Assembly: GCF_003008535.1 (NCBI RefSeq)
Contig: NZ_CP027666.1
Location: 2,841,501-2,905,500 of the forward strand
Reading direction: 5' to 3'
Length of the DNA stretch: 64,000 bases
Source of the DNA: Ottowia oryzae
Lineage (GTDB): Bacteria; Pseudomonadota; Gammaproteobacteria; Burkholderiales; Burkholderiaceae_C
Positions 24,812 through 33,581 of this stretch are shown piece by piece (the stretch's first letter is position 1; each line of letters opens with the position of its first letter). Made by a program: the position numbers and the translations under genes. The notes under the pieces are model-generated. The model was not told the DNA's origin and searched no databases. It worked only from the letters and a program-made list of their open reading frames with translations.

Positions 24812-27800
24812 ATGGACATGAACAGACGGCAGTTCTTCCGCGTCAGCGGAGCAGGACTGGCGGCCTCCAGCCTCGTCGCGCTGGGCTTTTCGCCCACCGC
24901 CGCACTGGCTGAAACGCGGCAATACAAGCTGGCCGCCGCGACCGAAACCCGCAACAACTGCACTTACTGCTCGGTGGGCTGCGGCCTGCTGATGTACAGC
25001 CTGGGCGACCGCGCGCGCAACGCCTTGGGCGACGTGATCCACATCGAGGGCGACCCCGATCACCCGGTCAGCCGCGGCAGCCTGTGTCCCAAAGGCGCCG
25101 GCTTGCTGGACTTCGTCCACTCGCCAGACCGCCTGAAGTACCCCGAGGTGCGCGAGCCGGGTACCAACGAATGGAAGCGCATCAGCTGGGACGAGGCGAT
25201 GACCCGCATCGCCGGCCTGCTGAAGGCCGACCGCGATGCGAACTTCATCCCGACCAACGCGGCCGGGCAAACCGTCAACCGCTGGCTTACCACCGGCATG
25301 CTGGCCGCATCGGCCTCCTCCAACGAAGCTGGCTACATCACCCACAAGGTGATGCGCAGCATGGGGATATTGGTATTCGATAACCAGGCACGTGTTTGAC
25401 ACGGCCCGACGGTAGCCGGTCTGGCTCCGACGTTTGGCCGAGGCGCGATGACCAACCACTGGGAGGACATCAAGAACGCCGACATGGTTCTCGTGATGGG
25501 GGGTAACGCCGCAGAGGCGCACCCGGTAGGTTTCAAGTGGGCGATCGAAGCCCGCAACTTCAACAAAGCCAAGCTGGTCGTGGTGGATCCGCGCTATACG
25601 CGCTCGGCCGCGATGAGCGACTTTTACGCCCCCGTTCGGGCGGGGTCTGACATTGCCTTCCTGGGCGGGGTGATCAACTACCTGCTCAGCAACAACAAGA
25701 TCCAGACCGAGTACGTGCGCCACTACACCAACGCCCCATTCATCGTGGGCGAGGCGTACAGCTTCAACGAAGGCATCTTCAGCGGCTACGACGAGGCCAA
25801 GCGCAGCTACGACCCGTCCAGCTGGACCTATGAGAAGGGCGAAGACGGTTTCGCCAAGGTCGACATGACGATGGAGCACCCTCGTTGCGTCTTCCAGCTG
25901 CTCAAGAAGCACTACGCCAGCTACACCCCGGCGCTGGTCAACAAGGTCTGCGGCACCAAAGAGGCGGATTTCCTCAAGGTCTGCGAGTACATCGCCGCCA
26001 CGGCCGTGCCCGAGCGGACGATGACCATCCTGTACGCACTGGGCTGGACACAGCACAGCACGGGCGCCGAAATGCTGCGCGCGGGCGCACTGATGCAGCT
26101 GCTGCTGGGCAACATTGGCGTGGCCGGCGGGGGCATGAACGCCCTGCGCGGGCACAGCAACATCCAGGGCCTGACGGACCTGGGCCTGCTGTCGACCAAC
26201 CTGCCGGGCTACATGTCGCTGGCGCGCGATGCCGAACAGGACTTCGCCAAGTACCTGGACGTGCGCTCGACCAAGCCGCTGCGACCCAACCAGACCAGCT
26301 ACTGGCAGAACTATCCCAAGTTCTTTATCAGCCAGCAGAAAGCCTGGTGGGGCGACAAAGCCACGGCCGACAACAACTGGGTGTACGACTACCTGCCCAA
26401 GTACGACACGATGTACGACATCCTGCGTGCGTTCGAGATGATGAACCAGGGCAAGATGAACGGCTACATCTGCCAGGGCTTCAACCCGGTGGCCTCCTTC
26501 CCCAACAAGAAGAAGATCATCGCCGGGCTGTCCAAGCTGAAGTTCCTGGTCACGATGGACCCGCTGAACACCGAGACATCGGAGTTCTGGAAGAACCACG
26601 GCGACTACAACGACGTCAAGACGGCCGAAATCCAGACCACGGTGTTCCGGCTTCCCTCGACCTGCTTCGCTGAGGATCAAGGCTCGATCACCAACTCCAG
26701 CCGCTGGCTGCAATGGCACGAGAAGGCGGCCCCGCCCCCCGGCGAGGCCAGGACCGACATCGACATCATGGCGGAGCTGTTCGTGCGCCTGCGTGCGATG
26801 TACCGCAAGGATGGCGGCGCGTTCCCTGACCCGGTTGTCAACCTGAACTGGTCGTACAAGGTTCCGCACATGCCGGGCGCCGACGAGCTGGCCAAGGAAT
26901 ACAACGGCAAGGCGCTGGTCGATCTGACCGATCCGAAGGACCCGACCAAGGTGTTGGTGAAAGCGGGCGAGCAGCTGAGCAGCTTTGCGCAGCTGCGCGA
27001 CGACGGCACCACCGCCAGCGGCTGCTGGGTGTACTGCGGCGCCTGGACGCAGGCGGGCAACCAGATGGCCCGCCGCGACAACAGCGACCCGTGGCACATC
27101 GGCCAGACCCCTGGCTGGGCTTGGGCCTGGCCGGTCAACCGGCGCATTCTCTACAACGGTGCGTCCGTGAACCCCGCCACCGGCAAGCCCTGGCGCGCCG
27201 ACAAGCCGCTGGTGAGCTGGAACGGCAAGAGCTGGGTGGGTTCCGACGTTCCCGACATCGGCCTGACGGCAGACCCCACTGCGCCCGACGCCGTGCGGCC
27301 TTTCATCATGACCGGTGAAGGCGTGGCGCGCCTGTTCGCGCCCACGGGCATGGCCGAAGGCCCCCTGCCCACGCACTACGAGCCGTTCGAGACGCCTTTT
27401 GAGTCCAACCCCGTCTACAAAGACCCGCGTGCCAAGTCCAACCCGGCTGCGCGCGTCTTCAAGGGCGACATGGAGGCCTTTGGCAAACCGAAGGATTTCC
27501 CGTACACCGCGACCAGCTACCGCTTGACTGAGCACTTCCACTACTGGACGAAGCACTCCAAGCTCAACGCCATCATCCAGCCGCAGCAATTCGTTGAAAT
27601 CAGCGAAGCGCTTGCCAAGGAAAAAGGCATCGGGCACGGCGACTGGGTCAAGGTCTCGTCCAACCGCGGCTACATCAAGGCCGTGGCGGTGGTGACCAAG
27701 CGCATTCCCGTTCTGGACTGCGGCGGCCAGAAGGTGCACACGGTGGGCCTGCCCAACCATTGGGGCTTTGTGGGCCAGACCAAGCAGGGCTACCTGGTGA

Positions 27801-27883
27801 ACACGCTGACCCCGTTCGTGGGCGATGCCAACACCCAGACGCCTGAGTACAAGTCGTTCACCGTGAACATCGAGAAAGCTTGA
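24812..27883 (+). CDS. fdnG: Formate dehydrogenase alpha subunit, selenoprotein
   Basis: The catalytic subunit oxidises formate to CO2 at a molybdenum (or tungsten) bis-MGD centre. It is 1023 residues long counting Sec at codon 196 (UGA 25397-25399), the same position as in E. coli FdnG. A Tat signal (RRQFFRVSGAG) exports it to the periplasm. CTYCSVGCG and the downstream Cys hold a 4Fe-4S cluster. Around Sec the sequence is NQARV-Sec-HGPTVAGLAPTFGRG. A naive annotation would split it into 24812-25399 and 25448-27883; both are in the same frame. It heads an fdnGHI-fdhE-selA series. Confidence 0.95.
25397..25440 (+). promoter_or_regulatory. UGA-Sec codon and SECIS-like hairpin
   Basis: The UGA (25397-25399) is followed by a hairpin whose apex is AGCC (25414-25417), loop GGTCT (25418-25422), GGCT (25423-25426). 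This loop and spacing closely follow the bacterial SECIS element of E. coli fdnG and fdhF, which binds SelB. selA, selB and tRNA-Sec are nearby. Confidence 0.88.
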
Positions 27884-27895
27884 GGAGCCAGCGGT

Positions 27896-28858
27896 ATGTC
27901 ATCTCTTCAATCTCTCGATATCGCCAAGCGTTCGGCGACGACCACGCCGTCGCCCGACGCGCGGCACCGCATTCCGGAAGTCGCCAAGCTGATCGACGTG
28001 TCCAGCTGCATCGGCTGTAAGGCCTGCCAAGTGGCGTGCATGGAATGGAACGACCTGCGCGACGAGGTCGGCACCTGCCACGGCACCTACGACAACCCGG
28101 TGGACCTCACCCCGCAGTCCTGGACGGTGATGAAGTTCTCGGAGGTGGAAGTCACCCCCGGCCGCCTGGAATGGCTGATCCGCAAGGACGGCTGCATGCA
28201 CTGCGAAGACCCGGGCTGCCTGAAGGCCTGCCCTTCGCCCGGCGCCATCGTCAAGTACGCCAACGGCATCGTCGACTTCATCAGCGAGCACTGCATCGGC
28301 TGCGGCTACTGCGTCAAGGGCTGCCCCTTTGACGTGCCCCGCATCAGCGAGCGCGACCACAAGGCGTACAAGTGCTCCTTGTGCGCCGACCGCGTGGCCG
28401 ACAGCCAGGAACCCGCCTGCGCCAAGGCTTGCCCCACGGGCGCCATCCGCTTTGGCAGCAAGGAAGACATGCTGGAGTTTGGCGCGGGCCGCGTCACCGA
28501 GCTGAAAACGCGCGGCTACGACCAAGCTTCCGTCTACAACCCCGAAGGCGTGGGCGGCACGCACGTCATGTACGTCCTGCAGCACGGCGACAAGCCCGAG
28601 CTGTACGCCGACCTGCCCAAGAACCCATCCATCAGCCCCATGGTGGCGGTGTGGAAGGGCCTGGCCAAGCCGGTCGCGCTGGCCACCATGGTGGGCGCTG
28701 CACTGGTGGGTTTCTTCCACCACATGAAGCAAGGCCCGCTCGAAGTGCCCGAAAACGAGGACGATTACGTGCCGGACGACCAGCCGAACGTGATCGAACT
28801 GGACGGCACCCGCGTGCACCAGCACGCCGAGTCTCATCCTGAAGGGGAAGTGCGATGA
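27896..28858 (+). CDS. fdnH: Formate dehydrogenase beta subunit (4x 4Fe-4S)
   Basis: This 320-residue iron-sulfur subunit carries electrons from FdnG to the cytochrome b subunit. Four clusters are indicated: CIGCKACQVACMEWN, CMHCEDPGCLKACPSPG, CIGCGYCVKGCPFDVP and CSLCADRVADSQEPACAKAC. A C-terminal transmembrane helix (near residue 260, LATMVGAALVGFFHH) anchors it facing the periplasm. It begins 13 bp after fdnG and overlaps fdnI by 4 bp (ATGA). Confidence 0.94.
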   Translation: MSSLQSLDIAKRSATTTPSPDARHRIPEVAKLIDVSSCIGCKACQVACMEWNDLRDEVGTCHGTYDNPVDLTPQSWTVMKFSEVEVTPGRLEWLIRKDGCMHCEDPGCLKACPSPGAIVKYANGIVDFISEHCIGCGYCVKGCPFDVPRISERDHKAYKCSLCADRVADSQEPACAKACPTGAIRFGSKEDMLEFGAGRVTELKTRGYDQASVYNPEGVGGTHVMYVLQHGDKPELYADLPKNPSISPMVAVWKGLAKPVALATMVGAALVGFFHHMKQGPLEVPENEDDYVPDDQPNVIELDGTRVHQHAESHPEGEVR

Positions 28859-29526
28859 AGAAGGTCTATCTCCAGCGCTATTCCGACAACCAGCGCATTA
28901 CCCACTGGCTGGTGGTGGTGCTTTTCGGCATGGCTGGCTTTTCCGGCCTGGCGCTTTTCCACCCCAACCTGTTCTTTTTGACGCAGTTCTTCGGGGGCCC
29001 GCAGTGGGCGCGCATCGTGCACCCGTACTTCGGTATCGGCGTGTTCCTGCTGTTCCTGATCATGTTCGTCATGTTCGTGGGGGCCAACCTGTGGCGCCGC
29101 AGCGATACGCAGTGGGTGAAGGACGCGCCCAGCCTGGTGCTGGACAACGACGAGTCGAAGATGCCGCCCGTGGGCAAGTACAACGCCGGTCAAAAGCTGG
29201 TGTTCTGGTCGATGACGGTCTGCCTGCTGGTCTTGCTGTGCACCGGCGTGCTGTTCTGGCAGCCGTGGTTTGGCGAAACCGTGCCGATTCCGGTGCAGCG
29301 CGTGGCGGTTCTGCTGCACTCGGTGGCGGCGTTCGTCATGTCGCTGACGGCCGTGGTGCACATCTATGCGGCCATCTGGGTCAAAGGCACGCTGCGCGCC
29401 ATGACGCAGGGCACCGTATCGTCGGGCTGGGCCAAGCGGCACCACCTGCTGTGGTACCGCGAGAAGGTGCAGCAAGCCAGCGATTCGACGCCCAATGGGG
29501 CTGATGGCATCGGCCAGCCACGCTGA
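28855..29526 (+). CDS. fdnI: Formate dehydrogenase gamma subunit (cytochrome b556)
   Basis: This 223-residue inner-membrane di-haem cytochrome b reduces quinone with electrons from formate. Four transmembrane helices are visible, starting near residues 16, 55, 113 and 150. Candidate haem ligands are His in RITHWLVVVL, in IVHPYFGIG and in VLLHSVAAFVMSLTAVVHIY. It is last of the three structural genes; a strong hairpin follows at 29544. Confidence 0.92.
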   Translation: MKKVYLQRYSDNQRITHWLVVVLFGMAGFSGLALFHPNLFFLTQFFGGPQWARIVHPYFGIGVFLLFLIMFVMFVGANLWRRSDTQWVKDAPSLVLDNDESKMPPVGKYNAGQKLVFWSMTVCLLVLLCTGVLFWQPWFGETVPIPVQRVAVLLHSVAAFVMSLTAVVHIYAAIWVKGTLRAMTQGTVSSGWAKRHHLLWYREKVQQASDSTPNGADGIGQPR

Positions 29527-29530
29527 TTGC

Positions 29531-29590
29531 TAGTTTTTTCATAGCTGCCAGCGCTTGCAGGACAAGCGCTGGCAGCCATTTTTATTTGTA
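29531..29590 (+). repeat. Dispersed repeat (ATAGCTGC family), perfect palindromic copy
   Basis: This is the most symmetric copy: GCTGCCAGCGCTTG (29544-29557) and CAAGCGCTGGCAGC (29563-29576) form a perfect 14-bp inverted repeat with a 5-base loop, followed by CATTTTTATTTG. It ends directly against the fdhE ATG. Confidence 0.85.
29544..29585 (+). terminator. Hairpin with T-run after fdnI
   Basis: The 14-bp stem of the repeat plus CATTTTTATTT has the form of an intrinsic terminator. It would end or attenuate the fdnGHI transcript just before fdhE, lowering expression of the accessory genes relative to the structural ones. Confidence 0.65.
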
Positions 29591-30601
29591 ATGTCGATTA
29601 CCAGCCGACTGCGGTCCCCCGAAGAGATCGCCCTTAACGCAGGCATGGAAGTGCCGCGCCTGCTGCTGCCCAAGGCGGACGTCTTTGCCGAACAGGCCCT
29701 GCGCCTGCGCCAGCTGGCCGCCAACCACCCCATGCGCGACTACCTGATGCTGATGGCCGTGGTGGCCGAAGCCCAGTCAGCGCAGTTGCCCACCTACCCG
29801 GAACCTGCGCTGCCCACCGCCGCGCAGGCCGATACCGCTTCGCAGCAAGGCGTACCGTTGCTCGACGCCGCCACCTGGCCGCGCGAAGCGTTCTGGCGCG
29901 ACCAGTGGCGCACGCTGATGCGCGACGTGCTGGCCAAGCTGCCCGCCGACAGCCCGGCACGCGCGGGCGTCAGCGCCGCATTGGCCGTGGACGACGCCAC
30001 GCTCGACCAACAAGCCGCCCGCCTGCTGACGGGCGTGTCGCTCGGGCTGGACATGGGCCTGGCCCCGCTGCTGGCCGCGGGGCTGCAGCTGTACTTCACG
30101 CACCTGGTCATGGCCACGCAGGCGGCCATGACCAGCGCTTTCGGCTACACGCAGGACGAAGGGCGCTGCCCCTGCTGCGGCAGCCTGCCGGTGGCCAGCG
30201 TGACGCGCATCGGCGGCACGTCGGAAGGCTACCGCTACCTGCACTGCACGCTGTGCAACGCCGAATGGCACGTGGTGCGCGTGAAATGCGTGCACTGCAG
30301 CCAAACGGGCAGCGTGCGCTTCCGTTCGCTTGAATCGGTGGCGGGCGACGCGCCATTGCCCGCCGGCAAGCGGCCCGTCATCCAGGCCGAAACGTGCGAT
30401 ACCTGCTGGCACTACCTTAAGATCATGCACATGACTCAGGACGCCCAGGTGAACCCCGTCGCCGACGATCTGGCCACGCTGACGCTGGATCTGCTGGTGT
30501 CCGACGCCGGTTACGCCCGCCACGGCGTCAACCTGCTGCTGCTGTTCGGCGAGCCCGATGACGAAGGCGCCGCGCCGCCGCCAAGCCAGGGGCCACACTG
30601 A
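29591..30601 (+). CDS. fdhE: Formate dehydrogenase accessory protein FdhE
   Basis: This 336-residue cytoplasmic maturation factor is needed for assembly of exported formate dehydrogenases. The central iron-binding region has paired motifs CPCCGSLP, CTLCNAEW, CVHCSQTG and CDTCWHYLK. ATG 29591 was chosen because MSITSRLRSPEEI is the conserved start; a frame opening at TTG 29555 lies inside the repeat hairpin. No clear Shine-Dalgarno is visible. Its TGA overlaps the selA ATG (TGATG), so the two are coupled. Confidence 0.92.
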   Translation: MSITSRLRSPEEIALNAGMEVPRLLLPKADVFAEQALRLRQLAANHPMRDYLMLMAVVAEAQSAQLPTYPEPALPTAAQADTASQQGVPLLDAATWPREAFWRDQWRTLMRDVLAKLPADSPARAGVSAALAVDDATLDQQAARLLTGVSLGLDMGLAPLLAAGLQLYFTHLVMATQAAMTSAFGYTQDEGRCPCCGSLPVASVTRIGGTSEGYRYLHCTLCNAEWHVVRVKCVHCSQTGSVRFRSLESVAGDAPLPAGKRPVIQAETCDTCWHYLKIMHMTQDAQVNPVADDLATLTLDLLVSDAGYARHGVNLLLLFGEPDDEGAAPPPSQGPH

Positions 30602-32070
30602 TGCCCCGGCCCCCAGAATCCGTGGTCCACGGTTCGCAGGCCCCTCAGACAGCCTCCAACCACCCCGTTCCCACCGCCCTGCCCCAGCAGCTGCCTGCGC
30701 TGGACAAGTTGCTGCGCCTGCCCAGCGCGGCGGCCGCCGTCGCGGCACATGGCCACACCCTCGTGGCCGATACCGGCCGCGTACTTCTCGCTGATCTGCG
30801 CGCACAGGCCCTGGCCGGCACCCTGCCCCTGGACGCCGTCGCCCCCGCCGCCCTGGCCGACGCGCTGCAGCAGCGGCTGGCTTCCCGCCTGGCGCCGCGC
30901 ATGCAGCGGGTGCTGAACCTCACCGGCACCGTCATCCACACCAACCTGGGGCGCGCGCTGCTGGCCGACGCGGCGCTGGCGCACGTGCAGGCCATGATGG
31001 CCGGGCCCAACAACCTGGAATACGACCTGGCCACCGGCAGCCGCGGCGACCGCGACAGCATCGTCGAAGGCCTGCTGTGCGAGCTGACGGGCGCCGAGGC
31101 CGCCACCGTCGTCAACAACAACGCCGCCGCCGTGCTGCTGACCCTGGCCGCCCTGGCGCGGGGCAAGGAAGTGATCGTCTCGCGCGGCGAACTGGTTGAG
31201 ATCGGCGGCGCCTTCCGCATGCCCGACGTGATGGAAAGCGCCGGCGCCAAGCTGGTCGAGGTGGGCACCACCAACCGCACGCACCCCGCCGACTACGAGC
31301 GCGCCATCACCGACCAAACCGCCCTGCTGATGAAGGTGCACACCAGCAACTACCAGGTGCAGGGCTTCACCAGCGCGGTGGATGAAGCCACCTTGGCGGG
31401 CATCGCGCGCTCGCGCGGGCTACCGCTGGCCACTGATCTGGGCGCTGGCGCGCTGATCGACATGGCCGCCTACGGCCTGCCGCGCGAGCCCACACCACAG
31501 GAAATGCTGCGCGCCGGCTGCGGCGTGGTCACCTTCAGCGGCGACAAGCTGCTGGGTGGGCCGCAGGCGGGCTTGATCGTGGGCAGCAACGAGCTGATCG
31601 CCCGCATCCGCAAATTCCCCATGAAGCGCGCCCTGCGCATGAGCAAGCTGCCCCTGGCCGCGCTGGAGGCCACGCTGATGCTCTACCAGCAGCCCGAGCA
31701 CCTGGCCCAGGCGCTGCCCACGCTGCGCCTGCTGACGCGCCCGCTGGCCGACATTCAGGCCACCGCGCAGGCCGTGCTGGCCGCACTGGGCCCCGCGCTG
31801 GCGCCGCGCTACGGCGTGGAAGTGGTGGCGCTGCAAGGGCAGATTGGCTCTGGCTCGCTGCCGGTCGAGCGCCTGCCCTCGGCGGGCGTGGCCATCGCCC
31901 CGGTTGATGCGCCCCGCAGCGGCCGTGCGTTGGATGCGCTGGCCACGGCGCTGCGCCAGTTGCCCCTGCCGGTGGTCGGCCGCATCGCCGACGGGCGGCT
32001 GATCCTGGACTGCCGCTGCCTCGAAGAGGCCAGCAGCCTCACACAACAAATACCGTTCTTGCGCCCGTAA
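30601..32070 (+). CDS. selA: L-seryl-tRNA(Sec) selenium transferase
   Basis: This 489-residue PLP enzyme converts Ser-tRNA(Sec) to Sec-tRNA(Sec) with selenophosphate. The PLP lysine lies in TFSGDKLLGGPQAGLIVG. RVLNLTGTVIHTNLGRALL and YDLATGSRGDRD are family signatures near residues 100 and 142. It overlaps fdhE by one base. selB and tRNA-Sec follow after one intervening gene, so the window holds the Sec insertion machinery except selD. Confidence 0.94.
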   Translation: MPRPPESVVHGSQAPQTASNHPVPTALPQQLPALDKLLRLPSAAAAVAAHGHTLVADTGRVLLADLRAQALAGTLPLDAVAPAALADALQQRLASRLAPRMQRVLNLTGTVIHTNLGRALLADAALAHVQAMMAGPNNLEYDLATGSRGDRDSIVEGLLCELTGAEAATVVNNNAAAVLLTLAALARGKEVIVSRGELVEIGGAFRMPDVMESAGAKLVEVGTTNRTHPADYERAITDQTALLMKVHTSNYQVQGFTSAVDEATLAGIARSRGLPLATDLGAGALIDMAAYGLPREPTPQEMLRAGCGVVTFSGDKLLGGPQAGLIVGSNELIARIRKFPMKRALRMSKLPLAALEATLMLYQQPEHLAQALPTLRLLTRPLADIQATAQAVLAALGPALAPRYGVEVVALQGQIGSGSLPVERLPSAGVAIAPVDAPRSGRALDALATALRQLPLPVVGRIADGRLILDCRCLEEASSLTQQIPFLRP

Positions 32071-32106
32071 ACACAGGCTTTTCTGCTATTTAAACAGGAG
32101 GAATAA

Positions 32107-33516
32107 ATGACCATCGACCGTCGCCACTTCATCGCAGGCGTGGCCAGCACCGCCGCCCTGGCGGGCTGCGCCACCACCCCGGCCGGCAGCGCCGCCCCCA
32201 GCGTGGCGGGCCTGCAGGCCGCACCCATGCCCGCGTTCATCGGCCAGCCCACCCAAAAACTGATGCCCAAGGGCAAGGCCCCGCGCGTGGTGATCTGCGG
32301 CGGCGGCTGGGGCGGGCTGACCACCGCCGCCAACCTGCGCAAGCTGGCGCCGCAGGTGGAAGTGGTGCTGATCGACCGCAACCCCAACTTCTTCTCCAGC
32401 CCCCTGTCCAACATGTGGCTGGTCGGCATGCTGGATGGCGAGTTGCTCAGCCACGACTACCAGCGCGCCTCGCAGCAGCTGGGCTGGCACTTCGTGCAGG
32501 CCGAGGTGGAAGGCGTTGACCGCGCCCAGCGCAGCGTGACCACCAGCATCGGCACGCTGGACTACGACTGGCTGGTGCTGGCGCCCGGCATTCGCTACAA
32601 CTACGAAGCCTGGTTCGGCAACGACCGCCGCGCCGCCGACGCCGCGCGCCAGCGCTTTCCCAGCGCCTACGCCAGCAACAGCGAGTTTTTGACCATCAAG
32701 CGTTCGCTGCAGGCCTTCAAGGGCGGCGAACTGGTGATGACCCTGCCCCCGCCCCCGCAGCGCTGCCCGCCCAGCCCGTACGAGCGCGCCTGCCTGATCG
32801 GCTGGTACCTCAAGACCAACAAGATCAAGGGCCACGTCACCATCCTGGACCACAAGCCCGGCATCATGCCGATTGGTGGCGGCTATAAGGCCGCGTTCGA
32901 GCAGCTGTACAAGGACTACATCACCTACGTGCCCAACGCGCACGTGCAAGAGGTGGACCCCTTCAACAAGCGCATCCGCACCGCCGCGGGCGACCAGAAG
33001 TTCGACCACGCCATCCTGATGGCGCCGCATCAGGCGGGCGATCTGGCCTGGCTGGCCGGCACCGTCAGCGCCAACAGCAACGGCTGGGCCGAGGTGGATC
33101 AGCTGACCATGCAGGTCGCTGGCGACGAACGCGCCTTCGTCATCGGCGACGCGATCCAGGCCGTCTCCAGCCTGCCCTTCCGCTACTACCCCAAGAGCGC
33201 GCACATCGCCAACCGCCTGGGCCGCATCGTCGCCTACCAGATCAGCGAGCGGCTGGCGGGCCGCACGCCCGAAAAACGCCTGCCAGACAACCTGTGCTAC
33301 ATGGTGGTCAACGGCTCACCCGGCGAGGCGCTGAACGTGCAGTTCGACTACGACTTCGACAGTGAAGGTCGCATCCGTCAGGTACAGCGTGACTTCAACG
33401 AGCGCACGGTCTCGCTCTACAAGGACGATTTCCGCTGGGCGGATTTCATGTTCACTGAACTGTTCGGCGGCATCGCGCCGCCCGTGCTGCCCTACCCGCA
33501 GTACCGCGCGGCCTGA
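32107..33516 (+). CDS. FccB/SoxF-like flavoprotein (sulfide dehydrogenase family)
   Basis: This 469-residue exported FAD protein has the start DRRHFIAGVASTAALAGC, a short Tat-like signal with a possible lipobox. The FAD fold is VVICGGGWGGLTTAANL. It resembles the flavoprotein subunit of flavocytochrome c sulfide dehydrogenase. The conserved cysteines of that family appear as RCPPSPYERAC and NLCYMVV. No cytochrome partner is encoded nearby. It sits between selA and selB in the same direction (36 and 65 bp gaps) with AGGAGG before its ATG. A role with sulfide, or by inference selenide, is possible but unproven. Confidence 0.78.
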   Translation: MTIDRRHFIAGVASTAALAGCATTPAGSAAPSVAGLQAAPMPAFIGQPTQKLMPKGKAPRVVICGGGWGGLTTAANLRKLAPQVEVVLIDRNPNFFSSPLSNMWLVGMLDGELLSHDYQRASQQLGWHFVQAEVEGVDRAQRSVTTSIGTLDYDWLVLAPGIRYNYEAWFGNDRRAADAARQRFPSAYASNSEFLTIKRSLQAFKGGELVMTLPPPPQRCPPSPYERACLIGWYLKTNKIKGHVTILDHKPGIMPIGGGYKAAFEQLYKDYITYVPNAHVQEVDPFNKRIRTAAGDQKFDHAILMAPHQAGDLAWLAGTVSANSNGWAEVDQLTMQVAGDERAFVIGDAIQAVSSLPFRYYPKSAHIANRLGRIVAYQISERLAGRTPEKRLPDNLCYMVVNGSPGEALNVQFDYDFDSEGRIRQVQRDFNERTVSLYKDDFRWADFMFTELFGGIAPPVLPYPQYRAA

Positions 33517-33581
33517 CGCCGTTGCGGCCCGCCGCCCGCGCCCCGCAGGCAGGCGCGGTGCGGCGCGGTTAAGCTCGCGCC

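Noticed and set aside
25397..25399. Stop codon in fdnG as a frameshift or pseudogene mark
   Set aside because: The frame continues unchanged, the flanking residues match FdnG around Sec, and SECIS, selA, selB and tRNA-Sec are present.
24803..27760. 985-codon minus-strand frame across fdnG
   Set aside because: It mirrors the codon bias of fdnG, has no recognisable domain, and the plus strand is a certain gene.
32086..32100. TGCTATTTAAACAG before the flavoprotein gene as a repeat fragment
   Set aside because: Only about eight bases resemble the 5' edge of the repeat; no core present.
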